From Clostridia bacterium (GTDB lineage: Bacteria; Bacillota; Clostridia; Christensenellales; Borkfalkiaceae): 36,491 nucleotides of DNA. Below, one piece after another: positions 15,714 to 22,256 of the stretch. A program made the translations under genes and the position numbers. The notes beneath the pieces are model-generated. The model saw only the letters and a list, made by a program, of their open reading frames with translations, did no database searches and was not told where the DNA came from. Position 1 is the stretch's first letter; every line of letters starts with the position of its first letter. Location of the stretch: NCBI GenBank assembly GCA_017463325.1, contig JAFTPK010000015.1:1-36491 (forward strand). Reading direction: 5' to 3'.

Positions 15714-15748
15714 AAAGACCACTCTTTACGAGTGGCCTTTTTTTTTAT
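15714..15748 (+). terminator. Terminator after the zinc-ribbon gene
   Basis: CCACTC-TTTA-CGAGTGG followed by nine Ts; it also lies just beyond the convergent small gene. Confidence 0.85.
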
Positions 15749-15755
15749 AAAATTT

Positions 15756-15917
15756 TTATAAATCGTCCGCGTCCTGTACAGGAAGCTCTTCTTCCTGTTC
15801 AGGCTTTCCCGTATAACTGCCCAAAACGTCAGTTTTAGAACGGTCGAGGACGAGAGTAAGTGCTTTTTTCGTCGGTGCAGGTATGCGTTTACCGTCAAAA
15901 AGCTTTTTCTTTTTCAT
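15756..15917 (-). CDS. Small protein ending in PVQDADDL, unknown
   Basis: A 53-residue protein, MKKKKLFDGKRIPAPTKK at the start, then LVLDRSKTDVLGSYTG and an acidic end. The composition (basic start, SYTG motif, acidic end) looks like a conserved small protein rather than a chance frame. I chose the ATG at 15917, two bases after the stop of the Asn-rich gene upstream; a longer frame would overlap that gene. There is no clear ribosome binding site, so coupling to the upstream gene is likely. Confidence 0.6.
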   Translation of the reverse strand: MKKKKLFDGKRIPAPTKKALTLVLDRSKTDVLGSYTGKPEQEEELPVQDADDL

Positions 15918-15919
15918 AC

Positions 15920-16045
15920 TTATTTGCAGTTCTTTTCGCTGCCCTTGCAGTTCTTGTTGCCGCAAGCGTTGGTTTTGGAATTCACCTTGTTCTTGTTTGC
16001 GTTGTTGTTTTGAGCATTCTGGTTGTTTTGATTGTTCTGTTTCAT
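15920..16045 (-). CDS. Asn/Lys/Cys-rich 41-residue protein, unknown
   Basis: A very short gene: MKQNNQNNQNAQNNNANK followed by a Cys-containing end (ACGNKNCKGSEKNCK). It has a perfect AAGGAG site at good spacing and a stop two bases before the next start, so it is probably real. The composition is extremely Asn-rich with three Cys in the last 15 residues. It lies 56 bp after rubrerythrin in the same direction and may be co-transcribed with it. Confidence 0.6.
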   Translation of the reverse strand: MKQNNQNNQNAQNNNANKNKVNSKTNACGNKNCKGSEKNCK

Positions 16046-16101
16046 AAAAAATTCTCCTTTAAATAATAAAAAATGCTTTCGCCCTTTGGGGAAAAATTCG
16101 T

Positions 16102-16692
16102 TTAGATTCCTTTAAAAGGAATATGCAAATCGACGTACCCTTGGCCCGCTTTGCAAAGGGGACAGACCTTCCACGCTTCCGTCGCGACGTGCATATAACC
16201 GCATTCGCTGCATACCCAAAGCAGCGGTTCGTTGCTCTTATAGAGCGTGCCGTCTTTCACGGCTTTTGTCAAATAACGGAAAATATCTCGGTGGGAGTTT
16301 TCCACTTCTGCGATCATAGTAAAGAGCGCGGCAACGTCGTTAAAACCCTCTCTTTTCGCGACTTCCGCAAAGCTTGGATAGATTTCCGTTGCCTCTGCTT
16401 TTTCGTCGCCCTCGGCGAATTTAAGCCCTTCTGCGAGGGTGCCTGCATGGAACGGGTAGGTCGCGTCGATCAAGACGTCTTCTTTGTTGCCGCCTTTTTC
16501 AAGGAACTTGTTGAAAAACTGCGTCGCGTGAACGGTTTCGTTTTTAGCGATCGTTTTCACGGCGTCCGCAAGCCGCACGAGATTTTCTTTCATAGCGAGC
16601 TTGGCAATCATCTGATAGCGCATACCCGCCTGACATTCGCCTGCGAAAGCGCGGGCAAGGTTCTGATAGGTTTGAGTAGAATGAAACTGCAT
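16102..16692 (-). CDS. Rubrerythrin
   Basis: A non-heme di-iron peroxidase of anaerobes, cytosolic. The four-helix ferritin-like domain (residues 1-140) has the Glu ligands in ARAFAGECQAGMRYQ, KNETVHATQF and IAEVENSHRDIF. The C-terminal rubredoxin-like domain has CSECGY (about 165) and CPLCKAG (about 180), the four Cys that bind one iron. It is 196 residues, as expected. The ATG at 16692 has GGGAGG upstream; the longer frame has none. It detoxifies hydrogen peroxide, which fits the PerR-type regulator at 20557. Confidence 0.95.
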   Translation of the reverse strand: MQFHSTQTYQNLARAFAGECQAGMRYQMIAKLAMKENLVRLADAVKTIAKNETVHATQFFNKFLEKGGNKEDVLIDATYPFHAGTLAEGLKFAEGDEKAEATEIYPSFAEVAKREGFNDVAALFTMIAEVENSHRDIFRYLTKAVKDGTLYKSNEPLLWVCSECGYMHVATEAWKVCPLCKAGQGYVDLHIPFKGI

Positions 16693-16830
16693 AATTTTTC
16701 CTCCCTGTAAGGCGTCATAGCCTTTCAAGCGTCAGTATGCGCGATTTTTCTTTTTCTATACTGTAAGGGAATAAAACGCCCCTGCCTCAAAATCGAATTC
16801 ATATTCTTCCCTTATGGTATGTGAAAGCAC

Positions 16831-16859
16831 TTGCTTTTTTTGCGGTAAGGGTGTACAAT
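16831..16859 (+). promoter_or_regulatory. Promoter of trmL
   Basis: TTGCTT at 16831-16836, a 17-nt spacer, TACAAT at 16854-16859. Confidence 0.6.
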
Positions 16860-16876
16860 AATAAAGAGGTGAAAAT

Positions 16877-17380
16877 ATGTTCCATATCGTTTTAGTTGAA
16901 CCCGAGATCCCGCAAAACGCGGGCAATATCGCCCGCACGTGCGCCGCAACGGGCACGGCTTTACACATGATCCGTCCGCTCGGCTTTGAGGTATCCGATA
17001 AATATTTAAAGCGCGCGGGGCTGGATTACTGGGAGCTTGTCAACATTTCCTATTACGACAGCTTTGAACAGTTGCGGGAACAATACCCCGCCGCTCGCTT
17101 TTTCTTTTTTACGACCAAAGCCCGTCGCCGCCATTCGGACGTTCGCTTTCAGGACGGGGATTTTCTCGTGTTTGGAAAAGAAACCAAGGGGTTGCCCGAG
17201 GAATTACTGATGCAAAATGAGCAAACCTGTCTGCGTATTCCTATGGACGCGCGTGCGCGTTCTTTAAATTTAAGCAACTCTGCCGCGATCGCCGTGTACG
17301 AGGCTCTTCGGCAAACGGACTTCGAGGGCTTGCTCGAAGAGGGGGAACTGCACGAGCATACTTGGTCCGATCTGCTCTGA
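16877..17380 (+). CDS. trmL: tRNA (cytidine/uridine-34-2'-O)-methyltransferase
   Basis: A SPOUT-fold enzyme that 2'-O-methylates the wobble base of tRNA-Leu isoacceptors. The motifs are all visible: VEPEIPQNAGNIARTCAATG at the N-terminus, LVFGKETKGLPEELL in the middle, and the knot end RIPMDARARSLNLSNSAAIA. The length (167) matches the minimal TrmL form without an N-terminal extension. An AAGAGGTG site precedes the ATG. Confidence 0.93.
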   Translation: MFHIVLVEPEIPQNAGNIARTCAATGTALHMIRPLGFEVSDKYLKRAGLDYWELVNISYYDSFEQLREQYPAARFFFFTTKARRRHSDVRFQDGDFLVFGKETKGLPEELLMQNEQTCLRIPMDARARSLNLSNSAAIAVYEALRQTDFEGLLEEGELHEHTWSDLL

Positions 17381-17420
17381 AAAAATATAACGTAAAGGTA
17401 TAAAAATAATATATTTCGTC

Positions 17421-17456
17421 AATAACTTCCGTGTATTTCTCGGAGGTTATTTTTTT
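17421..17456 (+). terminator. Terminator-like hairpin that contains the spoIIR ribosome binding site
   Basis: AATAACTTCCG (17421-17431) pairs with CGGAGGTTATT (17441-17451), with one wobble and a 9-nt loop, followed by seven Ts. The right arm contains GGAGG, the only good ribosome binding site for spoIIR at 17458. Confidence 0.7.
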
Positions 17457-17457
17457 C

Positions 17458-17997
17458 ATGAAAAAGTTTCGTATAATTTTTTTTCTTTTTTTCATAATAA
17501 TTTTAACGGCGCTTGTTTTTCCGTGTTTTGCGGCGGGAAATTCTTCGACGGTCAACGAGCGGTATTTGCGGATCCATATCCGCGCCGACTCCGATTTACC
17601 CGAAGCGCAAGCGGTTAAATACGCCGTTCGCGACGGGTTGGTTGCATACCTGTCCCCCTCGATTTCCCAAGTAGACGGCTTTGACGACGCAAAAAACACC
17701 CTTAAAAAAGAGTTGGACGCGATCGAACGGGTAGCGGAGAGTGTTTTGCGGGGGCATGGCTTTGATTACGGGGCGACAGCCACCTTGCGAATAGAAAAAT
17801 TCCCCACCCGTGTCTACGGCGAATACACCTTAGAAGAGGGGGAATATCTTGCGCTAATCGTGGAGTTGGGTAGCGGCGAGGGACAAAACTGGTGGTGCGT
17901 CGTGTATCCCCCTCTTTGTTTTGCGGGACAAAATAACGTTCCCATTAAGTATAAGAGCAAGCTACTTGAACTGATCGAGCGTTGGAAAACGGAGTAA
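17458..17997 (+). CDS. spoIIR: Stage II sporulation protein R
   Basis: A forespore-made secreted signal that triggers SpoIIGA to process pro-sigma-E in the mother cell. There is an N-terminal signal peptide (MKKFRIIFFLFFIIILTALV, about residues 1-25). The conserved blocks are RIHIRADSDLPEAQAVKYAV, FPTRVYGEYTLEEGEY, and GQNWWCVVYPPLC. It is 179 residues, within the family range. I chose the ATG at 17458 (GGAGG 12 bases before). Known homologues are sigma-F dependent; a GTATA at 17399 could be part of such a promoter but I cannot confirm the -10. Confidence 0.93.
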   Translation: MKKFRIIFFLFFIIILTALVFPCFAAGNSSTVNERYLRIHIRADSDLPEAQAVKYAVRDGLVAYLSPSISQVDGFDDAKNTLKKELDAIERVAESVLRGHGFDYGATATLRIEKFPTRVYGEYTLEEGEYLALIVELGSGEGQNWWCVVYPPLCFAGQNNVPIKYKSKLLELIERWKTE

Positions 17998-18030
17998 AAG
18001 AACGGCAGGGTACATAGGAGGAAAATGGGT

Positions 18031-18774
18031 ATGAATAAAAAAGTAAAAATCGCGCTTTGCGCGTTGGCTTGCTCGGCGGCTGTGCTTGCCGCTCCCGTGG
18101 CGTCAGGGTGGAAAAAGGACGCTGAGCCTACGCAGGAAACGGAACTGCTTGCGGAAACGGTCGCTGTGCTTCGCCAAGGTGCCAAAGGCGGCGAGGTAAA
18201 GGAAGTGCAACGCCGCTTAAAATCTTGGGGATATTATAACGGTGCCGTAGACGGGATCTTTGGTGCGGGCACGAAAAAGGCGGTGATCGCCTTTCAGAAA
18301 AAGAATGGTTTGACGGCGGACGGCGTGGTGGGAAAAGCCACGTATAAGGCGCTCGGCATGAACGGCTCGTACAACGTGCTGGAAAATCAAGTGCCGTCGG
18401 TGAGCGGCACGAACGGTTTTTCCGAGTCGGACGTATACCTGCTTGCGCGGACTATCTACGCAGAGGGGCGCGGTGAGCCGTACACGGGGCAGGTGGCAAT
18501 CGGCGCGGTAGTCATGAACCGTATCCGTAGCGATTCTTTCCCGAATACGGTGGCAGGGGTCGTGTATCAAAAGAACGCGTTTACGGCGGTGAATGACGGA
18601 CAGATCAACTTAACGCCCAACGACACGGCGATGAAAGCGGCGCGCGACGCCATCAACGGTTGGGATCCCACGGGCGGGGCGTTGTATTATTATAATCCCG
18701 CAGTCGCGACAAGTGCTTGGATCTTCGACCGTCAAACGGTCACGGTGATCGGGAAACACGTATTTGCTATTTGA
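18031..18774 (+). CDS. sleB: Spore cortex-lytic enzyme SleB
   Basis: A lytic transglycosylase that breaks the spore cortex during germination. It has a signal peptide (about residues 1-25), a peptidoglycan-binding domain (QGAKGGEVKEVQRRLKSWGYY to KATYKALGM), and the catalytic hydrolase-2 domain (SDVYLLARTIYAEGRGEPYT..., with Glu in YAEGRGE as the expected catalytic residue; end WIFDRQTVTVIGKHVF). The length of 247 is usual. I chose the ATG at 18031, which is 9 bases from AGGAGG; another at 18025 is only 3 bases away. ypeB follows after 16 bp, the conserved pairing. Confidence 0.95.
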   Translation: MNKKVKIALCALACSAAVLAAPVASGWKKDAEPTQETELLAETVAVLRQGAKGGEVKEVQRRLKSWGYYNGAVDGIFGAGTKKAVIAFQKKNGLTADGVVGKATYKALGMNGSYNVLENQVPSVSGTNGFSESDVYLLARTIYAEGRGEPYTGQVAIGAVVMNRIRSDSFPNTVAGVVYQKNAFTAVNDGQINLTPNDTAMKAARDAINGWDPTGGALYYYNPAVATSAWIFDRQTVTVIGKHVFAI

Positions 18775-18790
18775 AAAGGAGGGGAAAGGA

Positions 18791-20419
18791 ATGAAAGATA
18801 AGGATATCGGCAGTAATTTTTCTTCGGGTGCGGAAAAGGTAGAACGCGTTTCTGCAGAGAGCGGCGAGGAACAGAGAAAGGAAAGCTATGAAACAAAAGC
18901 GGCGGAAAATCGGATTGAGGCCGCGGAAAACCGTATGCAGGCAAAGGCTGCGAAAAACCGTTTAAAAGAGGAAAAGGCACAGGCGCGCGCCGCGCAAAAG
19001 GAAGCGAAAGCGCGGGCGTTTGAACGGGAGGTCGCCGCAATCGAAAAGGAACGAAAGGAAAAACAGGAAAAGCGTAGAAAGGGCGGCTCTCGCCCGGACG
19101 GGATCGGCGGTTGGATTGCCGCCGTGGTAACGCTCGGCGCGGCCACCTTGATTTTAACCGCAGTAGTGACCCTCGGCGCGATCAACGCGTATCGCACGAA
19201 TAATGGGATTGTATCGAGTTATCGCGGTACCACGTACGAGTTCATTGCCTCCGTGGAGGAGGTAGAGGGGGATTTGGATAAGATCCGTCTTTCCACCTCG
19301 CCGCGGGTACAGGGGGAAATTCTCACAGACCTTTTAGTGCAGAGCCGTGTGGCGGAGGCTGATCTTGAAAAAATGCCACTTTCTTTTGAAAAAGACGAAA
19401 AGTTAATGGGCTTTTTAAACGGTACTTCTAAAATGGCGGAGCGTATGCTTGAAAAGCTTGCCGCGGGTGAAAAACTTGATGAACGCGACCTTGCTATGCT
19501 TGAAAAGACCTACGAGGCGGCACGCGCCGTGCGTACGACGCTTGACGAGCTTGCCGCAAACGTCAAAGACGACGATTTTATGGGTATGATGAAAGAGGCG
19601 AAAAATGCCGTCGGGGAAGCGTTTGATAAAATTGAAAACGGCGTGCGGGAATTAGAGGAAAAATTGCCGCCCAAGGAAATGAAGCCTCCCATGATTAAGC
19701 AGTCGAAAGAAGAAAACGGCGGTGAAAAAAAGGAAAAGCTGGACGGGATCAGCTCCGCGCAGGCAGAAGAGCTGTGTAGACGGTATTTCGCCGATTACGG
19801 CGTGCAAACGCTTGAATATGCGGGAGAATTGCAAGGTCGCGGTATGCAGGCGTATAATTTCGCTATGACGGACGAAGAGGGAACGAGGTTGTTTGCGCAG
19901 ATCTCCAAACAAAACGGAGCCATCGTTCGATTCGATTATTATAAGGAATGTACCAAGCATACGAAGGATATCCGCACCGCAAAAGCGATCGCTGAAACCT
20001 TCCTCGAAAAGCTCGGTTATGAAAACATGACGGCCGTGGACGTAGAAGAGGAAGGCACCAACGCCGACTTTACGTTTGTGTACGAGGCGAACGGTTGTGT
20101 GTATTACCCCGACGAGGTGACGGTTAAGGTGTGCGAAGAAAGGGGGATGGTCGTAGGGCTTGACGCTTCCAAATTCTTGCAAAAGCATAGGGGCAGGGAC
20201 GCGTTGAATGTAAAACTGACCGAACAGGAGGCGCAGAAAATGCTCAGTGAAAAGCTCTCTGTGGATTCCTCCCGTCTTGTCCTTTTTGAAAGAAAAGGGA
20301 GAGAACAGACGGCTTACGAGTTCTTCGGTGGATATCAGGAAAATTATTATTTCGTGTACGTGGACGCAAATAGCGGGGAGGAAATCGCCGTTTTAAACGC
20401 CAAGGATCACGATCGGTAA
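18791..20419 (+). CDS. ypeB: Germination protein YpeB
   Basis: The partner required to stabilise and localise SleB in the spore. Evidence: position directly after sleB; membrane helix (about 107-130, WIAAVVTLGAATLILTAVVT); a helical middle region; and two C-terminal PepSY-like domains ending with YFVYVDANSGEEIAVLNAKD. Canonical YpeB starts almost directly with its membrane helix. This one has about 100 extra N-terminal residues that are highly charged and helical (Ala/Glu/Lys/Arg repeats such as AAENRIEAAENRMQAKAAKN), predicted as a cytosolic coiled coil. The ATG at 18791 follows AGGAGGGGAAAGGA. Confidence 0.9.
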   Translation: MKDKDIGSNFSSGAEKVERVSAESGEEQRKESYETKAAENRIEAAENRMQAKAAKNRLKEEKAQARAAQKEAKARAFEREVAAIEKERKEKQEKRRKGGSRPDGIGGWIAAVVTLGAATLILTAVVTLGAINAYRTNNGIVSSYRGTTYEFIASVEEVEGDLDKIRLSTSPRVQGEILTDLLVQSRVAEADLEKMPLSFEKDEKLMGFLNGTSKMAERMLEKLAAGEKLDERDLAMLEKTYEAARAVRTTLDELAANVKDDDFMGMMKEAKNAVGEAFDKIENGVRELEEKLPPKEMKPPMIKQSKEENGGEKKEKLDGISSAQAEELCRRYFADYGVQTLEYAGELQGRGMQAYNFAMTDEEGTRLFAQISKQNGAIVRFDYYKECTKHTKDIRTAKAIAETFLEKLGYENMTAVDVEEEGTNADFTFVYEANGCVYYPDEVTVKVCEERGMVVGLDASKFLQKHRGRDALNVKLTEQEAQKMLSEKLSVDSSRLVLFERKGREQTAYEFFGGYQENYYFVYVDANSGEEIAVLNAKDHDR

Positions 20420-20426
20420 ACTTTGA

Positions 20427-20460
20427 CGCGGGGAAAAATTTCCCCGCGCTTCTTTTTTTT
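20427..20460 (+). terminator. Terminator of sleB-ypeB
   Basis: GCGGGGAAA/TTTCCCCGC stem with a short loop, then a run of eight Ts. Confidence 0.9.
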
Positions 20461-20486
20461 GGCGGGAATTTTTTTTATAAAAACTC

Positions 20487-20515
20487 TTGACGGATTGAAA
20501 AATGTATGCTATAAT
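20487..20515 (+). promoter_or_regulatory. Promoter of the Fur-family regulator
   Basis: TTGACG at 20487-20492, a 17-nt spacer, TATAAT at 20510-20515. AT-rich sequence around the -10 could hold a Per/Fur box for autoregulation, but no clean inverted repeat is visible. Confidence 0.7.
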
Positions 20516-20556
20516 GAAACTGTAAATAGTACTAAATCCTGTTAAGGGGGGCAAAA

Positions 20557-20949
20557 ATGCAAGAAAGACAGACGAAGCAGAAATCGGCGATTTACGAAGT
20601 GCTGTGTTTATTAGATCATCCTACGGCGACGGAGGTATATAATAAGGTGCGTGAGAGCAGTCCAACGGTTTCGCGGGCGACGGTTTTTCGTGTACTTTCC
20701 GGGTTTGCGTCGAGCGGGCGAGCGTTAGAGCTTAAAATGGCGAATAGTGACGTACGGTACGATTATAATACGGCGCCGCACTATCACGTGCATTGTGTGA
20801 GTTGCGGAAAGGTAGCGGACGTATGTTTAGAAAAGACGGAGCGAATTCCGGAGGTAGAGATTGTTGGAGGGGAAGGATTTGCGGTAGAGGGGTATAGCGT
20901 AGAGTTCTACGGAAGGTGCAGTAAGTGTCAAAAAGAGAGGATTTCCTAA
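20557..20949 (+). CDS. Fur-family regulator, PerR-like
   Basis: A 130-residue metal-dependent repressor. The winged helix covers about residues 1-75 (KSAIYEVLCLLDHPTATEVYN, RATVFRVLSGFASSGRALEL). The regulatory metal segment is HYHVHCVSCGKVADV (about 84-98), and the structural zinc site is CVSC plus C-terminal CSKC. PerR is the peroxide sensor in Bacillota and controls rubrerythrin-like genes; this identity is favoured over Fur or Zur by sequence style and the nearby rubrerythrin, but not proven. The ATG follows GGGGGG at good spacing. Confidence 0.85.
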   Translation: MQERQTKQKSAIYEVLCLLDHPTATEVYNKVRESSPTVSRATVFRVLSGFASSGRALELKMANSDVRYDYNTAPHYHVHCVSCGKVADVCLEKTERIPEVEIVGGEGFAVEGYSVEFYGRCSKCQKERIS

Positions 20950-20977
20950 AAAAAGTAAAAAAGTATAAGAAAAAGTG

Positions 20978-21006
20978 TTGACATTTTAAAAAAAATAGCA
21001 TATAAT
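20978..21006 (+). promoter_or_regulatory. Strong promoter of tRNA-Gly
   Basis: Consensus TTGACA at 20978-20983, a 17-nt spacer, TATAAT at 21001-21006. Confidence 0.85.
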
Positions 21007-21024
21007 GGAAACACTTTTAAATAC

Positions 21025-21099
21025 GCAGGTGTCGCCTAGCGGTATGGCGGCAGCTTCCCAAGCTGCTTCCGGCGAGTTCGACTCTCGTCACCTGCTCCA
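21025..21099 (+). tRNA. tRNA-Gly(CCC)
   Basis: 75 nt with encoded CCA. Acceptor GCAGGTG/CACCTGC, anticodon stem GCAGC/GCTGC with loop TTCCCAA (anticodon CCC), T arm with loop TTCGACT. All stems pair well. The intrinsic terminator starts within its CCA end. Confidence 0.95.
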
Positions 21100-21366
21100 A
21101 AAAAAAGATGTACCCTTGTGGTACATCTTTTTTTTGGAAATAGACCGAATACTGACGAGAGTCGAGGGTGGAGGAAATCGCGGGAGCGATTTGTTTGCCT
21201 AATGCGGTTGGGATACGGAAAGATTAGACGGCAAACCAAACGATTGATAATCGTTTGTCGGGGCGCGCCGCCAAAGGCGCGACTCTCGTCACCTGCTCCA
21301 AAAAAAAGATGTACCCTTGTGGTGCATCTTTTTTTTGGAAATAGATCGAATACTGACGAGAGTCGA
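21079..21366. repeat. 87-bp direct repeat of the tRNA-Gly 3' end plus terminator
   Basis: Copy one 21079-21165 and copy two 21280-21366 differ at 2 of 87 bases (period 201). Each copy is itself an extended palindrome: CGACTCTCGTCA at the start pairs with TGACGAGAGTCG at the end, and between them lies the terminator stem. The 114-bp interval is a string of hairpins: AAATCGC/GCGATTT, GTTTGCC/GGCAAAC, CAAACGATT/AATCGTTTG, CGCGCC/GGCGCG. Confidence 0.9.
21096..21138 (+). terminator. Terminator of tRNA-Gly
   Basis: Perfect 19-bp stem (21096-21114 with 21120-21138), loop CTTGT, with eight Ts in the right arm. A second copy with one mismatch lies at 21297-21339. Confidence 0.9.
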
Positions 21367-21415
21367 AAGGAGAGGCGTTTTGCGCTTAGTTATCGCGCGG
21401 ACGGGTATAGATTCG

Positions 21416-21458
21416 CACCCATTAAGAAAAGCGTTATTAACGCTTTTCTTAATGGGTG
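21416..21458. repeat. 43-nt perfect palindrome
   Basis: CACCCATTAAGAAAAGCGTTA, one central T, then the exact reverse complement. It is a 21-bp perfect stem in gene-free DNA just after the second tRNA-end repeat. The right side lacks a T-run, so it is not a normal terminator. Confidence 0.9.
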
Positions 21459-21462
21459 GCTC

Positions 21463-21514
21463 GTTCTCAATCAAAAATAAGACAAGTTTTGATTGGGAAC
21501 TTGTCTTATTTTTT
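21463..21514. terminator. Terminator with overlapping alternative stem
   Basis: AATAAGACAAGTT (21476-21488) pairs perfectly with AACTTGTCTTATT (21498-21510), followed by Ts on the plus strand and by TTTTTG on the minus strand, where it ends the regulator gene. An overlapping stem GTTCTCAATCAAAA (21463-21476) with TTTTGATTGGGAAC (21487-21500) interlocks with the first. Confidence 0.75.
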
Positions 21515-21953
21515 ATCTAATTCTTCCAAGCAGATAATCTACGGGAACGTCTAAATAATCTGCGAGTTGACAGATATGTTCCATGGTCGGAATTCTTTGA
21601 TTGGCCAACCAAGAAGTTGTCGTTGCGCTGGAATAATGTAGGTTTTGTTGTAAATTATATTGGGACGTTTTCGTTTCATTCAAAGCTCGTCGAAGCGTTG
21701 TTCCAAACGGTTCTGCGGGGAGAAAGGTTTCTACGTCGCAATAATCAAGCCGTCCGAGCAGAATGTCGGCCGATACATTAAAATATTCGACTATTTTTAT
21801 AAATAGGGAATAGCTCGGTAACCTTTTTCCTTGTTGATACCGTGTAATATTTGTTCTATGAGTGCCTAATATTTCCCCTAATGCGGGAGCTTTCAAATTG
21901 TGCTCTTGCATAAGCGCCGAAAGGTTTTCGGCAAATTTCGACAAAATAACCAT
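21513..21953 (-). CDS. Tandem-HTH transcriptional regulator (XRE family, two domains)
   Basis: A 146-residue repressor-like protein with two XRE/Cro-type helix-turn-helix domains in a row. Domain one is about residues 5-63, with recognition part GEILGTHRTNITRYQQGKRL and end NVSADILLGR. Domain two is about 85-146, with NLQQNLHYSSATTTSWLANQ and end DVPVDYLLGR. The shared ILLGR/YLLGR endings show internal duplication. No sensor domain is present. It is divergent from a 53-residue gene, with an operator-like inverted repeat between; AT-rich base use suggests acquisition. The best reading is a phage- or mobile-element-type repressor. Confidence 0.85.
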   Translation of the reverse strand: MVILSKFAENLSALMQEHNLKAPALGEILGTHRTNITRYQQGKRLPSYSLFIKIVEYFNVSADILLGRLDYCDVETFLPAEPFGTTLRRALNETKTSQYNLQQNLHYSSATTTSWLANQRIPTMEHICQLADYLDVPVDYLLGRIR

Positions 21954-21983
21954 AACAAAGACAAACTCCTACAATTTATTTTA

Positions 21984-22034
21984 TTTAGTTTGTGCATCAA
22001 ATAGTTGATTGATGCACAAACTAAATGGTATAAT
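21984..22034. promoter_or_regulatory. Operator inverted repeat overlapping the promoter of the 53-residue gene
   Basis: Left arm 21984-22001 (ATTTAGTTTGTGCATCAA) and right arm 22010-22026 (TTGATGCACAACTAAAT) are reverse complements except for one extra T, with an 8-nt spacer. A plus-strand promoter has -35 TTGATT at 22006-22011, a 17-nt spacer, and TATAAT at 22029-22034, so the right arm fills the -35 to -10 region. Binding of the divergent tandem-HTH regulator here is the obvious inference. Confidence 0.75.
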
Positions 22035-22094
22035 ATAAGTACAAATAAATCAGCGCGCGATTTGTTTTGTAAATAAAATTAAGGAGTTAAAATA

Positions 22095-22256
22095 ATGGAA
22101 ACCAAACAACTTCAAATATCCGTTAAAGATTTAACGGAAGAGATTGCGCTACTTATTAAGGAGGAAATCGTGGCCACATATACGGAGGAAGACGACGCTT
22201 TTCAGATGCATTTTATGAACGGTCAGAATTTCCGCATTAAGATAGAAGAAATCTAA
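22095..22256 (+). CDS. 53-residue protein divergent from the regulator, unknown
   Basis: Sequence starts METKQLQISVKDLTEEIALL and ends with HFMNGQNFRIKIEEI. It is acidic and likely alpha-beta, with no signal peptide. It has AAGGAG 8 bases before the ATG, a good promoter and a terminator downstream, so it is almost certainly expressed. It could be an antirepressor, an antitoxin-like partner, or a small phage-type protein; nothing specific is recognised. Confidence 0.75.
   Translation: METKQLQISVKDLTEEIALLIKEEIVATYTEEDDAFQMHFMNGQNFRIKIEEI

Noticed and set aside
16756..16968. 70-codon minus-strand frame upstream of rubrerythrin
   Set aside because: No ribosome binding site; overlaps the trmL start and promoter. 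The last 20 codons look protein-like but no start is plausible.
21079..21366. CRISPR array
   Set aside because: Only two repeat copies, 87 bp long, each palindromic and matching a tRNA end; no cas genes.
21005..21480. Overlapping open frames containing the tRNA-Gly repeats
   Set aside because: They translate tRNA and terminator sequence; their similarity to each other comes only from the DNA repeat.
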